Assembly (NCBI GenBank): GCA_002085025.1
Contig: MZGK01000015.1
Location: forward strand, 1-34,439
Source: Candidatus Omnitrophica bacterium 4484_213
GTDB lineage: Bacteria; Omnitrophota; 4484-213
Length of the DNA stretch: 34,439 nt
Direction of reading: 5' to 3'
Position 1 is the stretch's first letter, and every line of letters begins with the position of its first letter. The translations under genes and the position numbers were made by a program. A model generated the notes under the pieces. The model had not been told where the DNA came from. It was given only the letters and a program-made list of their open reading frames with translations, and made no database searches. Shown one piece after another: positions 25,094-33,781 of this stretch.

Positions 25094-25696
25094 ATGAATA
25101 TTCTTTTATTTGTAATTGTGTTAGCTGTTTTTGCTTCGGTTCATGAATATGCCCACGGCTGGGTGGCTTATAAATTAGGTGACCCTACGGCAAAGTATGC
25201 CGGTCGGCTGACCTTAAATCCATTGGCACACATAGACCCGATGATGAGTATCTTTCTTCCGTTGTTTTTACTCTTAATTACCCGGGGGACATTTGCCTTT
25301 GCTGCTGCTAAACCAGTGCCGGTAAATTTTAATAATCTGAGGAATCCTCGACAGGATATGGTCTGGGTAGGATTAGCCGGCCCGGCAAGCAATTTTATCT
25401 GTGCGATTGCGCTTTCTATATTACTGAAGATTCCGTTTTTAGGACTTTTGAGTCCGCTTTTTCAGATAGGTATTTTTGTCAATATGATTTTAGGTGTATT
25501 TAATTTAATCCCTATTCCTCCTTTAGATGGCTCGAGGGTTTTGATGGGCCTCTTGCCACGCGAGTTTGCCTATTCTTATGCCCGTCTGGAGCCTTACGGG
25601 TTTCTTATTCTGATGGGACTGATATTTATGGGGCTGATCAGGGCAATTTTTCCGATAATAATAGGGCTGTGTCGGCTATTGGGAGTGGATCTCTAA
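25094..25696 (+). CDS. Site-2 protease-type M50 zinc metallopeptidase
   Basis: SVHEYAHGWVAYKLGDPTAKYAGRLTLNPLAHID (HExxH), GLAGPASNF, NLIPIPPLDGSRVL. Confidence 0.93.
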   Translation: MNILLFVIVLAVFASVHEYAHGWVAYKLGDPTAKYAGRLTLNPLAHIDPMMSIFLPLFLLLITRGTFAFAAAKPVPVNFNNLRNPRQDMVWVGLAGPASNFICAIALSILLKIPFLGLLSPLFQIGIFVNMILGVFNLIPIPPLDGSRVLMGLLPREFAYSYARLEPYGFLILMGLIFMGLIRAIFPIIIGLCRLLGVDL

Positions 25697-25724
25697 AAAA
25701 GGATTTTTTATCTTTCTTGCTTGA

Positions 25725-26747
25725 TTGTTTAACCTCGATCAATTTAAGATGGAAATTGGTGAAATTGGAGAAATAGACTTAATTGATAAAATTGCCCGCG
25801 AGACAAAGATAGATAGAACTGTAATCAAGGGAATTGGCGATGATACAGCTGTTCTAAAATATTCCAACAAAGAGTATCTATTATTTACCACTGATATGCT
25901 ATTGGAAGGAGTCCACTTTACCCACTTGCGCCCCAGGGGTGCAAGTAAGGTCAGGCTCTTTTATAATATTGGCTGGAAGTCTTTGGCTTGCTCTATCAGT
26001 GATATTGCGGCAATGGGTGGAATTCCTCAATATTGCCTCGTTTCTCTTGGATTGCCACCAAATTTAGAATTGGATTCTCTTAAGCAATTATACTCAGGAA
26101 TTAAAACGATTGCCCGAAAATTTAAGATTAATGTTGTTGGCGGAGATACTATAAAAAGCAGGAGATTAATTATCAATATTGCTCTTTTAGGAAGGGTGCT
26201 TAAGGAAAAGTTGGTTCTTCGTTCAGGGGCGAAAAAGGGAGATGCTATTTTAGTAACAGGAAGCTTGGGGGAAGCTATTTTGGGTAAACATTTGGCCTTT
26301 ACCCCGTTAGAGAAGTTTTTAACACGGAGTAAAAGAGGTATCCATAATGTTGGAGAGTGCTCAAAGTATTCTTTAACGGGATTTACTCCTCGCTTAAAAG
26401 AAGCTCAATACTTGGTAAATAATTTCAAGATTCATTCAATGATTGATATTTCCGATGGTTTGATTTTGGATTTATGGCGTATTTTAAAACAGAGCGGGAA
26501 GGGGGCAAAGATTTTTTTAGAAAAAATTCCTATTTCGGCGGTGGCCAAGAGAGGAAAAAACGGCTTAAAGAAAGCGTTATACGGCGGAGAGGATTTTGAA
26601 TTGTTATTTACTGCAAGCAAAAGAACGGCTCAAAAAATAGCTGCTCAGAAACTGGCGCGCATCATCGGAGAAATTAACGACAGAAGGAATATTATAGAAT
26701 CCTCTGATGGAAGGAAGCTAAGGATAAATGGCTATCGACACTTTTGA
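25725..26747 (+). CDS. thiL: Thiamine-monophosphate kinase
   Basis: GIGDDTAVLKY, FTTDMLLEGVHFT, WKSLACSISDIAAMGG, VVGGDTIKS, MIDISDGLILDL, ALYGGEDFELLFT. Start could be 25749. Confidence 0.94.
   Translation: MFNLDQFKMEIGEIGEIDLIDKIARETKIDRTVIKGIGDDTAVLKYSNKEYLLFTTDMLLEGVHFTHLRPRGASKVRLFYNIGWKSLACSISDIAAMGGIPQYCLVSLGLPPNLELDSLKQLYSGIKTIARKFKINVVGGDTIKSRRLIINIALLGRVLKEKLVLRSGAKKGDAILVTGSLGEAILGKHLAFTPLEKFLTRSKRGIHNVGECSKYSLTGFTPRLKEAQYLVNNFKIHSMIDISDGLILDLWRILKQSGKGAKIFLEKIPISAVAKRGKNGLKKALYGGEDFELLFTASKRTAQKIAAQKLARIIGEINDRRNIIESSDGRKLRINGYRHF
26303..26381. mobile_element. In-frame CCCGTTAG-type element in thiL with 5-bp TSD TTTAC
   Basis: TTTAC(26298-26302)-CCCGTTAGAGAAG...TCTTTAACGGGA-TTTAC(26382-26386). 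79 bp + 5 = 84 bp = 28 codons. Removal gives GKHLAFTPRLKEAQYL. Confidence 0.87.
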
Positions 26748-27159
26748 AACAATTACCCGCTCTCCCCAAGAGACCCAAGAATTAGGAAAAAAATTTGCTG
26801 TGTCATTAAAAAAGGGTGATATCGTTGCTCTATTCGGAGAATTGGGGAGCGGCAAAACAACTATGATTCAAGGAATAAGTTGGGGATTGGGTGTCTCCAA
26901 GGATATTTATGTAAATAGCCCCTCCTTTGTTATCTTAAAGGAATACCAGGGGAAATTTCCTATTTATCACTTTGACCTTTATCGCTTAAAGAATTTCTGC
27001 GAATTAACTGAGATTGGCTATCCGGATTTATTGGACAATAAAGGGGTTGTGCTTATTGAATGGGCAGAGAAGATAGAAAAATATTTAGACCGGTATATTA
27101 AGATAGAGATAAGATATGTGAATTTGGAAGAAAGACGGATAGCAATAGAAAATGTCTAA
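26728..27159 (+). CDS. tsaE: tRNA t6A biosynthesis ATPase TsaE
   Basis: SPQETQELGKKFA, GDIVALFGELGSGKTTMIQGI, SPSFVILKEYQG, HFDLYRL, EWAEKI. Confidence 0.94.
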   Translation: MAIDTFETITRSPQETQELGKKFAVSLKKGDIVALFGELGSGKTTMIQGISWGLGVSKDIYVNSPSFVILKEYQGKFPIYHFDLYRLKNFCELTEIGYPDLLDNKGVVLIEWAEKIEKYLDRYIKIEIRYVNLEERRIAIENV

Positions 27160-27173
27160 TCAACTAAATAATA

Positions 27174-27290
27174 AATAACCAAGAACCAAGAAACAATAAC
27201 CAAATAATAACCAAATTCCAATAACCAAACGAAAACTATTATCCCAGTTTGGTTATTGATGATTGGGATTTGTTTGTATTTTATATCTTA
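27174..27290. repeat. AATAACC/GGTTATT fold-back element, copy 2
   Basis: aataacc aagaacc aagaaac aataacc ... caataaccaaac / gtttggttattg-atgattgggatttgtttgta. Confidence 0.75.
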
Positions 27291-27315
27291 GTGATTGAAA
27301 TTTATTTGTTTACTA

Positions 27316-28041
27316 ATGATCCTTCTTGCTTTTTCCACTTCCAGTGAAATGCTCAGCGTGGCTTTATTCAGCGACAGTCAGCTAATTAAAGAAGAAAATC
27401 ATTTTTCAGGACTCAAGCACTCGGAAAGGCTTCTGCCGACGATAAAGGATATATTGGGTGTTTCCTCCTTTTCTTTAAAGGATATTGACGCTTTTGCTGT
27501 TGATGTTGGGCCGGGGTCTTTTACCGGTTTGCGCATTGGTTTGGCCACCTTAAAGGGGCTGACTTTTGGCGAGAGGAAAAAGGTAATCGGGGCGTTGTCC
27601 CTGGATGCGCTGGCGGAGAATGTTAATAGCCTGTCCGAAGTTTCGCTTCGGACAGAAGTTCGGACAAAAACTTTAGTTTGTCCAATCATTGACGCCAAGC
27701 AGGAAAGGGTCTATTCGGCGATATATGAAATTACTAAATCAGGGCGACTAAAGAGAAAGATAGATTATTCTGTGATTAAAATCAAAGATTTGTTAAAAAA
27801 ATTGAATAGGCAAGGGGGTTCGCCAAGGCGAATACAAAAAACTATATTCTTGGGAGACGGGCTAGAAAAATATCAGGATTTTATTACTCAGGCAAAAAAG
27901 GATGTAGCCTTTCTTCCCCGCGAATTCTGGTTTCCTTATGCTTCAGTAATTGCTAAATTAGGATTAGAGAGATTAAAAAGAGGTAAAAGCGACAACATCA
28001 ATTCACTTTCGCCGATGTATCTAATTCCACCTATAAAATGA
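27316..28041 (+). CDS. tsaB: t6A biosynthesis protein TsaB
   Basis: MILLAFSTSSEMLSVALFSD, HSERLLPTIKDIL, AVDVGPGSFTGLRIGLATLKGL, PIIDAKQERVYSAIY. Confidence 0.93.
   Translation: MILLAFSTSSEMLSVALFSDSQLIKEENHFSGLKHSERLLPTIKDILGVSSFSLKDIDAFAVDVGPGSFTGLRIGLATLKGLTFGERKKVIGALSLDALAENVNSLSEVSLRTEVRTKTLVCPIIDAKQERVYSAIYEITKSGRLKRKIDYSVIKIKDLLKKLNRQGGSPRRIQKTIFLGDGLEKYQDFITQAKKDVAFLPREFWFPYASVIAKLGLERLKRGKSDNINSLSPMYLIPPIK
27632..27654. repeat. 23-nt perfect palindrome TGTCCGAAG-TTTCG-CTTCGGACA inside tsaB
   Basis: Identical to 17184-17206 in mtaB. Confidence 0.9.
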
Positions 28042-29138
28042 AACGCACTTGGGTTGAAATAAATCTTTCTGCATTAAGGTATAACCTTCGCCAGATAAGA
28101 AAGAAGTTAGCCAATAAGGCGAAGATATTGGCTGTAATAAAAGACAATGCTTATGGACATGGTTTGCTCAAGGTTTCTCAAACGTTGGTTAAAGAAAGAA
28201 TCGATTATTTAGGAATTTCTAATCTCCGTGAAGCAAGGGAGTTAAGGAAAGCCGGAATTAAGACCCCTATTTTAAACTTAGGAGGCATCTCTTGCAAAGA
28301 AGAAGCAGAAGAGATAGTAAGGTATGAGGTTGCCCAAACCGTGTACAGTAGAAGGATAGCCGATTTATTAAGTAAACAGGCTGCGAGAAGGAATAAAAAG
28401 GTTAAGGTCCATCTTAAGATTGATACAGGGATGGGGCGACTGGGGGTTTTTACAGAGGAAGGGATAAGATTGGCTAAGTATATCTCTCGTCGGAAAAATC
28501 TCCAATTAGAGGGGATTTTCACCCATTTCCCCGACGCCGAGGATAGAAGATTTACTCTTTCCCAGATCAGAAGGTTTAAAGCTTTTTTACGGGGGGTAAT
28601 AAGAGAAGGGATTAATTTTGTCTATCAGCACAGCGCTAACAGCACTGCTTTTCTAAATTCCCCTGAGACATGGCTTAATCTCATTCGGCCGGGTTTGATT
28701 CTTTACGGGATTTATCCTAATCTTTATTTGAGTAAGAAATTCAAGCTAAAACCTGTTCTTTCCTGGAGGACAAAAGTGGTTTATATAAAGGATATCCCAA
28801 AGGGCTGGAGTGTGAGCTATGGAAGGACCTGGATTGCTCCCAAAAGGGAAAGAATCGCAGTTCTCGCTATAGGTTATGGCGAGGGTTATTTTCATAGTTT
28901 ATCTAACAAAGCAAGGGTTTTAATAAAAGGAGATTCTTTTCCAATTGTAGGCAATGTATGTATGGACCAAACAATGGTGCGTGTAAATGGGGATGTCAAA
29001 ATAGGGGATGAAGTTATTTTAATCGGCCAGCAAGGGGATAAACAAATAAAGGTTGAGGAATTGGCTAAATTAGGTAAGACAATTCCCTATGAAATAGTTT
29101 GTCGGCTTAGTCATCTGGCGCATATTTATAAAAGGTAG
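28038..29138 (+). CDS. alr: Alanine racemase
   Basis: ILAVIKDNAYGHGLLKVSQTL (PLP Lys), KIDTGMGRLGV, RPGLILYGIYP, VGNVCMDQTMV. Confidence 0.96.
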   Translation: MKRTWVEINLSALRYNLRQIRKKLANKAKILAVIKDNAYGHGLLKVSQTLVKERIDYLGISNLREARELRKAGIKTPILNLGGISCKEEAEEIVRYEVAQTVYSRRIADLLSKQAARRNKKVKVHLKIDTGMGRLGVFTEEGIRLAKYISRRKNLQLEGIFTHFPDAEDRRFTLSQIRRFKAFLRGVIREGINFVYQHSANSTAFLNSPETWLNLIRPGLILYGIYPNLYLSKKFKLKPVLSWRTKVVYIKDIPKGWSVSYGRTWIAPKRERIAVLAIGYGEGYFHSLSNKARVLIKGDSFPIVGNVCMDQTMVRVNGDVKIGDEVILIGQQGDKQIKVEELAKLGKTIPYEIVCRLSHLAHIYKR

Positions 29139-29176
29139 TTCGGAGGAGATTTTGCATTATACTTGACTTTTTTTAA

Positions 29177-29205
29177 TTGACAAAAACAATAATTAGGGCT
29201 AAAAT
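29177..29205 (+). promoter_or_regulatory. Strong sigma70-type promoter for ilvB, possibly leaderless
   Basis: TTGACA (29177-29182), 17-nt spacer, TAAAAT (29200-29205); ATG at 29215. Confidence 0.6.
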
Positions 29206-29214
29206 AAGAGCACT

Positions 29215-30879
29215 ATGAGACTAAAAGGAGCACAGATTTTAGTAGAGGCATTAAAAAAAGAAGGGGTAGAGTATATCTTCGGCATACCTGGAGGAGTTCT
29301 ACTGCCTATTTTTGATGTTCTTTACGATTCCCCAATAAAATTTATTCTCACCCGCCATGAGCAGGGGGCGGCCCACGCCGCCGATGGCTATGCCCGGGCA
29401 ACCGGCAAGGTAGGGGTTTGTATAGCTACCTCTGGTCCGGGGGCTACAAACTTAGTTACCGGTATTGCTACGGCGAATATGGACTCTATCCCGATGGTTA
29501 TCTTTACCGGTCAGGTAAGGAAAAAACTGATTGGCAACGATGCCTTTCAGGAAGCCGATGTTACCGGAATTACCCGTCCGATAACCAAACATAATTATTT
29601 AGTTAAAGAAACAGGTGATCTGGCAAAGGTAATTAAAGAAGCATTTTATATCGCCTCCAGCGGCAGACCTGGCCCTGTACTGGTTGACCTCCCTGTAGAT
29701 GTCACAATTGAAGAAAGCGAATTTGAGTATCCCGAAAAAATAGAACTGCGCAGTTATAGACCTACTTATTTAGGCCATCCTGGCCAAATAAAGAAGGCTG
29801 CGAGGTTAATAAAGGAAAGCAAAAAGCCAATTATCTATGCCGGCGGTGGCGTGCTTATTGCCAATGCTATCCAGGAATTAAAGGAATTAGTTGAAAAAAC
29901 CTCTATTCCAGTAGCTACTACGCTCCTTGGGCTGGGTTCGTTTCCAGAGACGCATCCTTTGTCCTTAAAGATGTTAGGGATGCACGGCACGATTTACGCC
30001 AATTACGCCATTATGAATTCTGACCTGATTATTGCTATTGGTGCTCGTTTTGACGACCGGGTTACCGGCGATACAGAAAAATTTGCCCCCGAGGCAAAGG
30101 TAATTCACATTGATATTGACCCTACGACCATTGGTAAGAATATCCCTGTTGATGTTCCTATTGTCGGCGATGCTAAAAATGTCTTGAAAGAGTTGAATAA
30201 GATTGTCCAGAAACCAGATATTGAAGATTGGCTCACCCAGGTCAAGGAATGGAAGACAAAGAATCCTTTGCGCTATAGCCGGAAGGGAGGATTGAAACCC
30301 CAATATGTAATAGAAGAGATTTACAAGTTGACCAAAGGAGAGGCAATTATCGTTACCGAGGTTGGTCAAAATCAGATGTGGGCGGCCCAATTTTATAGCT
30401 ACACAAAACCGCGGACTTTTATCTCCAGCGGCGGATTAGGCACAATGGGTTATGGTTTACCTGCGGCTATCGGCGCTCAGTTTGGCTCGCCGGACAAAGT
30501 AGTATTTGATATTGCCGGCGACGGCTCCATTCAGATGAATATTCAGGAATTAACCACTGCCGTTTTAAATAAGTTACCAATTAAGATTGCCATTTTAAAC
30601 AACAGTTATTTAGGAATGGTGAGACAATGGCAGGAATTATTTTACAAAAAGCGATATTCACATACCTATCTGCTTAACCCCGATTTTGTCCGATTAGCCG
30701 AGGCATACGGTGCGGTGGGCTTCAGGGTTATTAGAGAAGAAGATGTTGTTGCCACGCTAAAAAAAGCCCTGAATATCAAAAAGCCGGTGGTTATGGATTT
30801 TATAGTTAAGGAAGAAGAGGATGTCTTTCCAATGGTTCCGGCCGGCGAAGCCATTGACCGAATGATTGAAATGGCTTAA
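29215..30879 (+). CDS. ilvB: Acetolactate synthase large subunit
   Basis: GIPGGVLLPIFDVL, RHEQGAAHAADGYARATGKVGVCIATSGPGATNLVTGIATA, GDGSIQMNIQELTTAVLNKLPIKIAILNNSYLGMVRQWQELFY. Confidence 0.97.
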   Translation: MRLKGAQILVEALKKEGVEYIFGIPGGVLLPIFDVLYDSPIKFILTRHEQGAAHAADGYARATGKVGVCIATSGPGATNLVTGIATANMDSIPMVIFTGQVRKKLIGNDAFQEADVTGITRPITKHNYLVKETGDLAKVIKEAFYIASSGRPGPVLVDLPVDVTIEESEFEYPEKIELRSYRPTYLGHPGQIKKAARLIKESKKPIIYAGGGVLIANAIQELKELVEKTSIPVATTLLGLGSFPETHPLSLKMLGMHGTIYANYAIMNSDLIIAIGARFDDRVTGDTEKFAPEAKVIHIDIDPTTIGKNIPVDVPIVGDAKNVLKELNKIVQKPDIEDWLTQVKEWKTKNPLRYSRKGGLKPQYVIEEIYKLTKGEAIIVTEVGQNQMWAAQFYSYTKPRTFISSGGLGTMGYGLPAAIGAQFGSPDKVVFDIAGDGSIQMNIQELTTAVLNKLPIKIAILNNSYLGMVRQWQELFYKKRYSHTYLLNPDFVRLAEAYGAVGFRVIREEDVVATLKKALNIKKPVVMDFIVKEEEDVFPMVPAGEAIDRMIEMA

Positions 30880-30922
30880 ACAGGTTGCAAGCTTCAAGAT
30901 ACGGAGGCAGATATGACAAAAT

Positions 30923-31246
30923 TTGGAGAAGTTAAAAAAGCAGCAGGAGAAACTGGGTATAAGAATAGAAAAGGTAGAATTGAGATTAAATAAAATAGAA
31001 AAGAAATTAAAGGAGTAGGAAATAAAATTAGAGAAGCTGGAAGTTGAAGTTGCCAGAAATACAAAGTCCATAGATAATTTAGCCGAGCAGGTTGTAGAGA
31101 ATACAGAAGTGATAAAACAGATGGTTGCTCGTGAAGAATTTTATGAAAAAACAAGAGAAATTTTAGACGGTCAGGATAAAGCGGTGACCATTCTAAAGCG
31201 ATTAGACGAGGAGAGGATTTTTGCAAATACACGATTAGTAGATTAG
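30923..31246 (+). pseudogene. Small coiled-coil hypothetical, interrupted by in-frame TAG
   Basis: EKLKKQQEKLGIRIEKVELRLNKIEKKLKE*EIKLEKLEVEVARNTKSIDNLAEQVVENTEVIKQMVAREEFYEKTREILDGQDKAVTILKRLDEERIFANTRLVD*; TAG at 31016-31018. Confidence 0.45.
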
Positions 31247-31262
31247 AAGAGAAGGTATTATA

Positions 31263-31745
31263 ATGAAACACACAATTTCAGTATTGGTAGAGAATAAGCC
31301 CGGGGTTCTGGCACGAATTGCCGGGTTGTTTTCAGCGCGGGGGTTTAACATTGATAGCTTGAGCGTAGGCCGAACCGAAGACCCGACAATCTCGGAGATG
31401 ACTGTAGTTGCTGAAGGAAACGAACGCATCCTTGAACAGATTACCAAGCAATTGTATAAACTGATTGATGTGATAAAGGTTGAGGATTTGACCAAAGCCA
31501 AGGTAGAGTTTATTGAACGGGAGTTGATTTTGGTACGAATGAAAGTCAATCCTCGTGAAGAGAAAAAAATCCAGGAGACTACTGAAGAAATCGGAGCACA
31601 GATTTTGAAAAAAAGTAAAGATGTTTTGATTGTTGAAGTTGTCGGTGAACAGAACGAAATCGAGACAAGTTTGGTTCTTTTGAAACAATTTGATATCCAG
31701 AGAATTTTTAGGACAGGAAAGATTGCAATGAAGGCATCCGCTTGA
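31263..31745 (+). CDS. ilvN: Acetolactate synthase small (regulatory) subunit
   Basis: HTISVLVENKPGVLARIAGLFSARGFNIDSLSVGRTEDPTISEMTVV. Confidence 0.96.
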   Translation: MKHTISVLVENKPGVLARIAGLFSARGFNIDSLSVGRTEDPTISEMTVVAEGNERILEQITKQLYKLIDVIKVEDLTKAKVEFIERELILVRMKVNPREEKKIQETTEEIGAQILKKSKDVLIVEVVGEQNEIETSLVLLKQFDIQRIFRTGKIAMKASA

Positions 31746-31755
31746 GGCGGATGCC
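31733..31755. repeat. Hairpin GGCATCCGC-ttgag-GCGGATGCC with the ilvN stop in its loop
   Basis: 9-bp perfect stem; TGA at 31743-31745. Confidence 0.7.
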
Positions 31756-31756
31756 T

Positions 31757-31791
31757 GATTACAGCGATTTAAAAAACAGATTACAGCGCTG
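31757..31791. repeat. GATTACA-type repeat
   Basis: gattacagcgatttaaaaaacagattacagcgctg. Confidence 0.65.
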
Positions 31792-31820
31792 AGAAATACG
31801 ATCAGAAGAATTATTTTAAT

Positions 31821-33767
31821 ATGAATATCTGTAATATTGTTTTGCTTTCTCATTCTGGAGCTGGAAAGACTTCTTTAGCCGAGAGATTTCTTTTTAATAC
31901 TGGCGAGATAACCCGCTTGGGCAAGGTAGAAGAAGGAAATACAGTCAGCGATTATAGCCCTGAAGAGATTGAGCACAAAATTTCTTTAAGCCTTTCTCTT
32001 TTACACTGTCACTACAATAATACAAAAATAAATATTTTAGATACCCCCGGCTATGCTGACTTTATCGGTGAAACAATCTCAGGTTTAACTGCTGCTGAGG
32101 CAGGGATTCTGATCATTGATGCTGTTTCCGGTATTGAGGTAGGTACAGAGCGCGCTTATAATCTTTTAAAAGAATATCAGTTACCTTTTTTTATCTTCGT
32201 AAATAAACTGGACAAAGAGAATGCGGATTTTGCCAGGGTCCTCGAACTCATCCAGAAAGAATTTGGAAAAGAATGTTTTCTTTTCCAGTATCCATTAGGT
32301 AAAGGAAGCGATTTCAAAGAAGTAGTTAATATTTTGTCCTCTGATATAGAGGAGTTATCCGGCGAAGGGAAAGAAAAAACCGAGGAGTGGAGGAAAAAAA
32401 TAATAGAAGCGGCCGCTGAAAGCGAAGATACCCTGTTAGAGAAATATCTTGAGGAAAGTGAACTTTCCCCGGAGGAAATTGTTCAAGGTTTGAAGAAAGC
32501 GATTGCCGAGAGAAAACTCGTGCCTATCTTTTGTGGCTCTGTTTTAAAAAATATTGCAATAGATTCTCTACTCAAGGCAATCGTCGACTTCTGCCCCGCA
32601 CCTCAGTCTTCAAAAGATAAACCATTGAACGGACAGATATTCAAGACAATCTTTAACCCTTATGTGGGGCAGTTGAGTTTATTTAAGGTTTTCTCAGGCG
32701 AACTTGTTTCAAATAGCGGATTTTATAATTCCAGTAAAAAAGAAAAAGAACGAATCGGTTCACTCTATTTTCTCCAAGGGAAGGAGCAAAAACCAAGTCC
32801 AAAGGTAGAAGCGGGCGATTTAGGAGCAGTAGCAAAACTAAAGAATACCCATACTGGCGATAGTATCTGCGATGAGAAGAATCCAATTACCTTTCCGCAG
32901 ATTGAATTTCCTCGTCCTCTAATTTCTCTTGCCTTAAAGCCAAAGTCAAGCAAAGATGAGGCAAAGATTTCTGATGCCCTTACAAAGCTTACTCACGAGA
33001 ACCCTACCTTTCAGGTTTCCCGTGACCAGCAGACAAAGGAGTTGATTATCTCAGGAATGGGCAATCTGTGTTTAGAGATTGCTATTGCTCGCTTGAAGAG
33101 GGAGTTTAAATTAGAGGTAGAGGTTGGAGAGCCAAAGATTGCCTATAAGGAAACGATTACGGGCACGGCAGAGGTGCAGGGAAAGTATAAACGGCAGAGT
33201 GGCGGACACGGCCAATATGGCGATGTCTGGTTAAAACTTGAGCCATTAGAGCGAGGTAAAGGATTTGAATTCGTAGATAAGATTGTGGGAGGAAGGATTC
33301 CCCGGCAGTATATTCCAGCGGTTGAAAAAGGAATAAAACAGGCGATGTCTGAAGGAGTTCTGGCCGGTTATCCACTGGTTGACTTAAAAGCCACTCTCTA
33401 TGATGGTTCTTTTCACTCGGTAGATTCCTCGGATTTGGCTTTTCAGATTGCCGCGGCGATGGCTTTGCGTAAGGGGGCACTCGAAGCAAAACCGGTTCTT
33501 TTAGAGCCGATTGTGGAGGTGGAGGTCGATGCTCCCGAGGAGTATATGGGTGATATAAACAGTGGGTTGAGTTCTAAGCGGGGAAGGATTATGGGGCTAG
33601 AAGGAAGGAAGATTAAAGCCATTGTGCCTTTGGCAGAGATGGCTCATTATGCTGCCGATTTAAAGTCGGTCACTGGCGGACGGGGCTCTTTCTCGATGAA
33701 GTTTTCGCATTATGAGGTTGTGCCGCAGAAAATAGCGGAAAAAATAATTGAGCAAAGTAAGAAGTAA
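31821..33767 (+). CDS. Elongation factor G-like GTPase (EF-G paralogue)
   Basis: LLSHSGAGKTSLAERFLF, ILDTPGYADFIGE, FVNKLDKE; C-terminal QSGGHGQYGDVWLKLEP, RGRIMGLEGR. Confidence 0.93.
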   Translation: MNICNIVLLSHSGAGKTSLAERFLFNTGEITRLGKVEEGNTVSDYSPEEIEHKISLSLSLLHCHYNNTKINILDTPGYADFIGETISGLTAAEAGILIIDAVSGIEVGTERAYNLLKEYQLPFFIFVNKLDKENADFARVLELIQKEFGKECFLFQYPLGKGSDFKEVVNILSSDIEELSGEGKEKTEEWRKKIIEAAAESEDTLLEKYLEESELSPEEIVQGLKKAIAERKLVPIFCGSVLKNIAIDSLLKAIVDFCPAPQSSKDKPLNGQIFKTIFNPYVGQLSLFKVFSGELVSNSGFYNSSKKEKERIGSLYFLQGKEQKPSPKVEAGDLGAVAKLKNTHTGDSICDEKNPITFPQIEFPRPLISLALKPKSSKDEAKISDALTKLTHENPTFQVSRDQQTKELIISGMGNLCLEIAIARLKREFKLEVEVGEPKIAYKETITGTAEVQGKYKRQSGGHGQYGDVWLKLEPLERGKGFEFVDKIVGGRIPRQYIPAVEKGIKQAMSEGVLAGYPLVDLKATLYDGSFHSVDSSDLAFQIAAAMALRKGALEAKPVLLEPIVEVEVDAPEEYMGDINSGLSSKRGRIMGLEGRKIKAIVPLAEMAHYAADLKSVTGGRGSFSMKFSHYEVVPQKIAEKIIEQSKK

Positions 33768-33781
33768 CTATGCCAACAGAA

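Noticed and set aside
26728-29138. thiL-tsaE-tsaB-alr cluster as a novel system
   Set aside because: Adjacent housekeeping genes of this type are common neighbours in bacteria; only the inserted palindromes are unusual.
16510-31018. Genome-wide amber (TAG) recoding, from the in-frame TAGs at 16510 and 31016
   Set aside because: TAG is used as a normal terminator elsewhere in the window (e.g. alr ends AGG TAG, and the small ORF ending at 34194), so local decay is simpler.
31821-33767. EF-G-like protein as a tetracycline-resistance or novel GTPase
   Set aside because: Domain order and motifs fit a standard EF-G paralogue; nothing in the sequence supports a resistance role.
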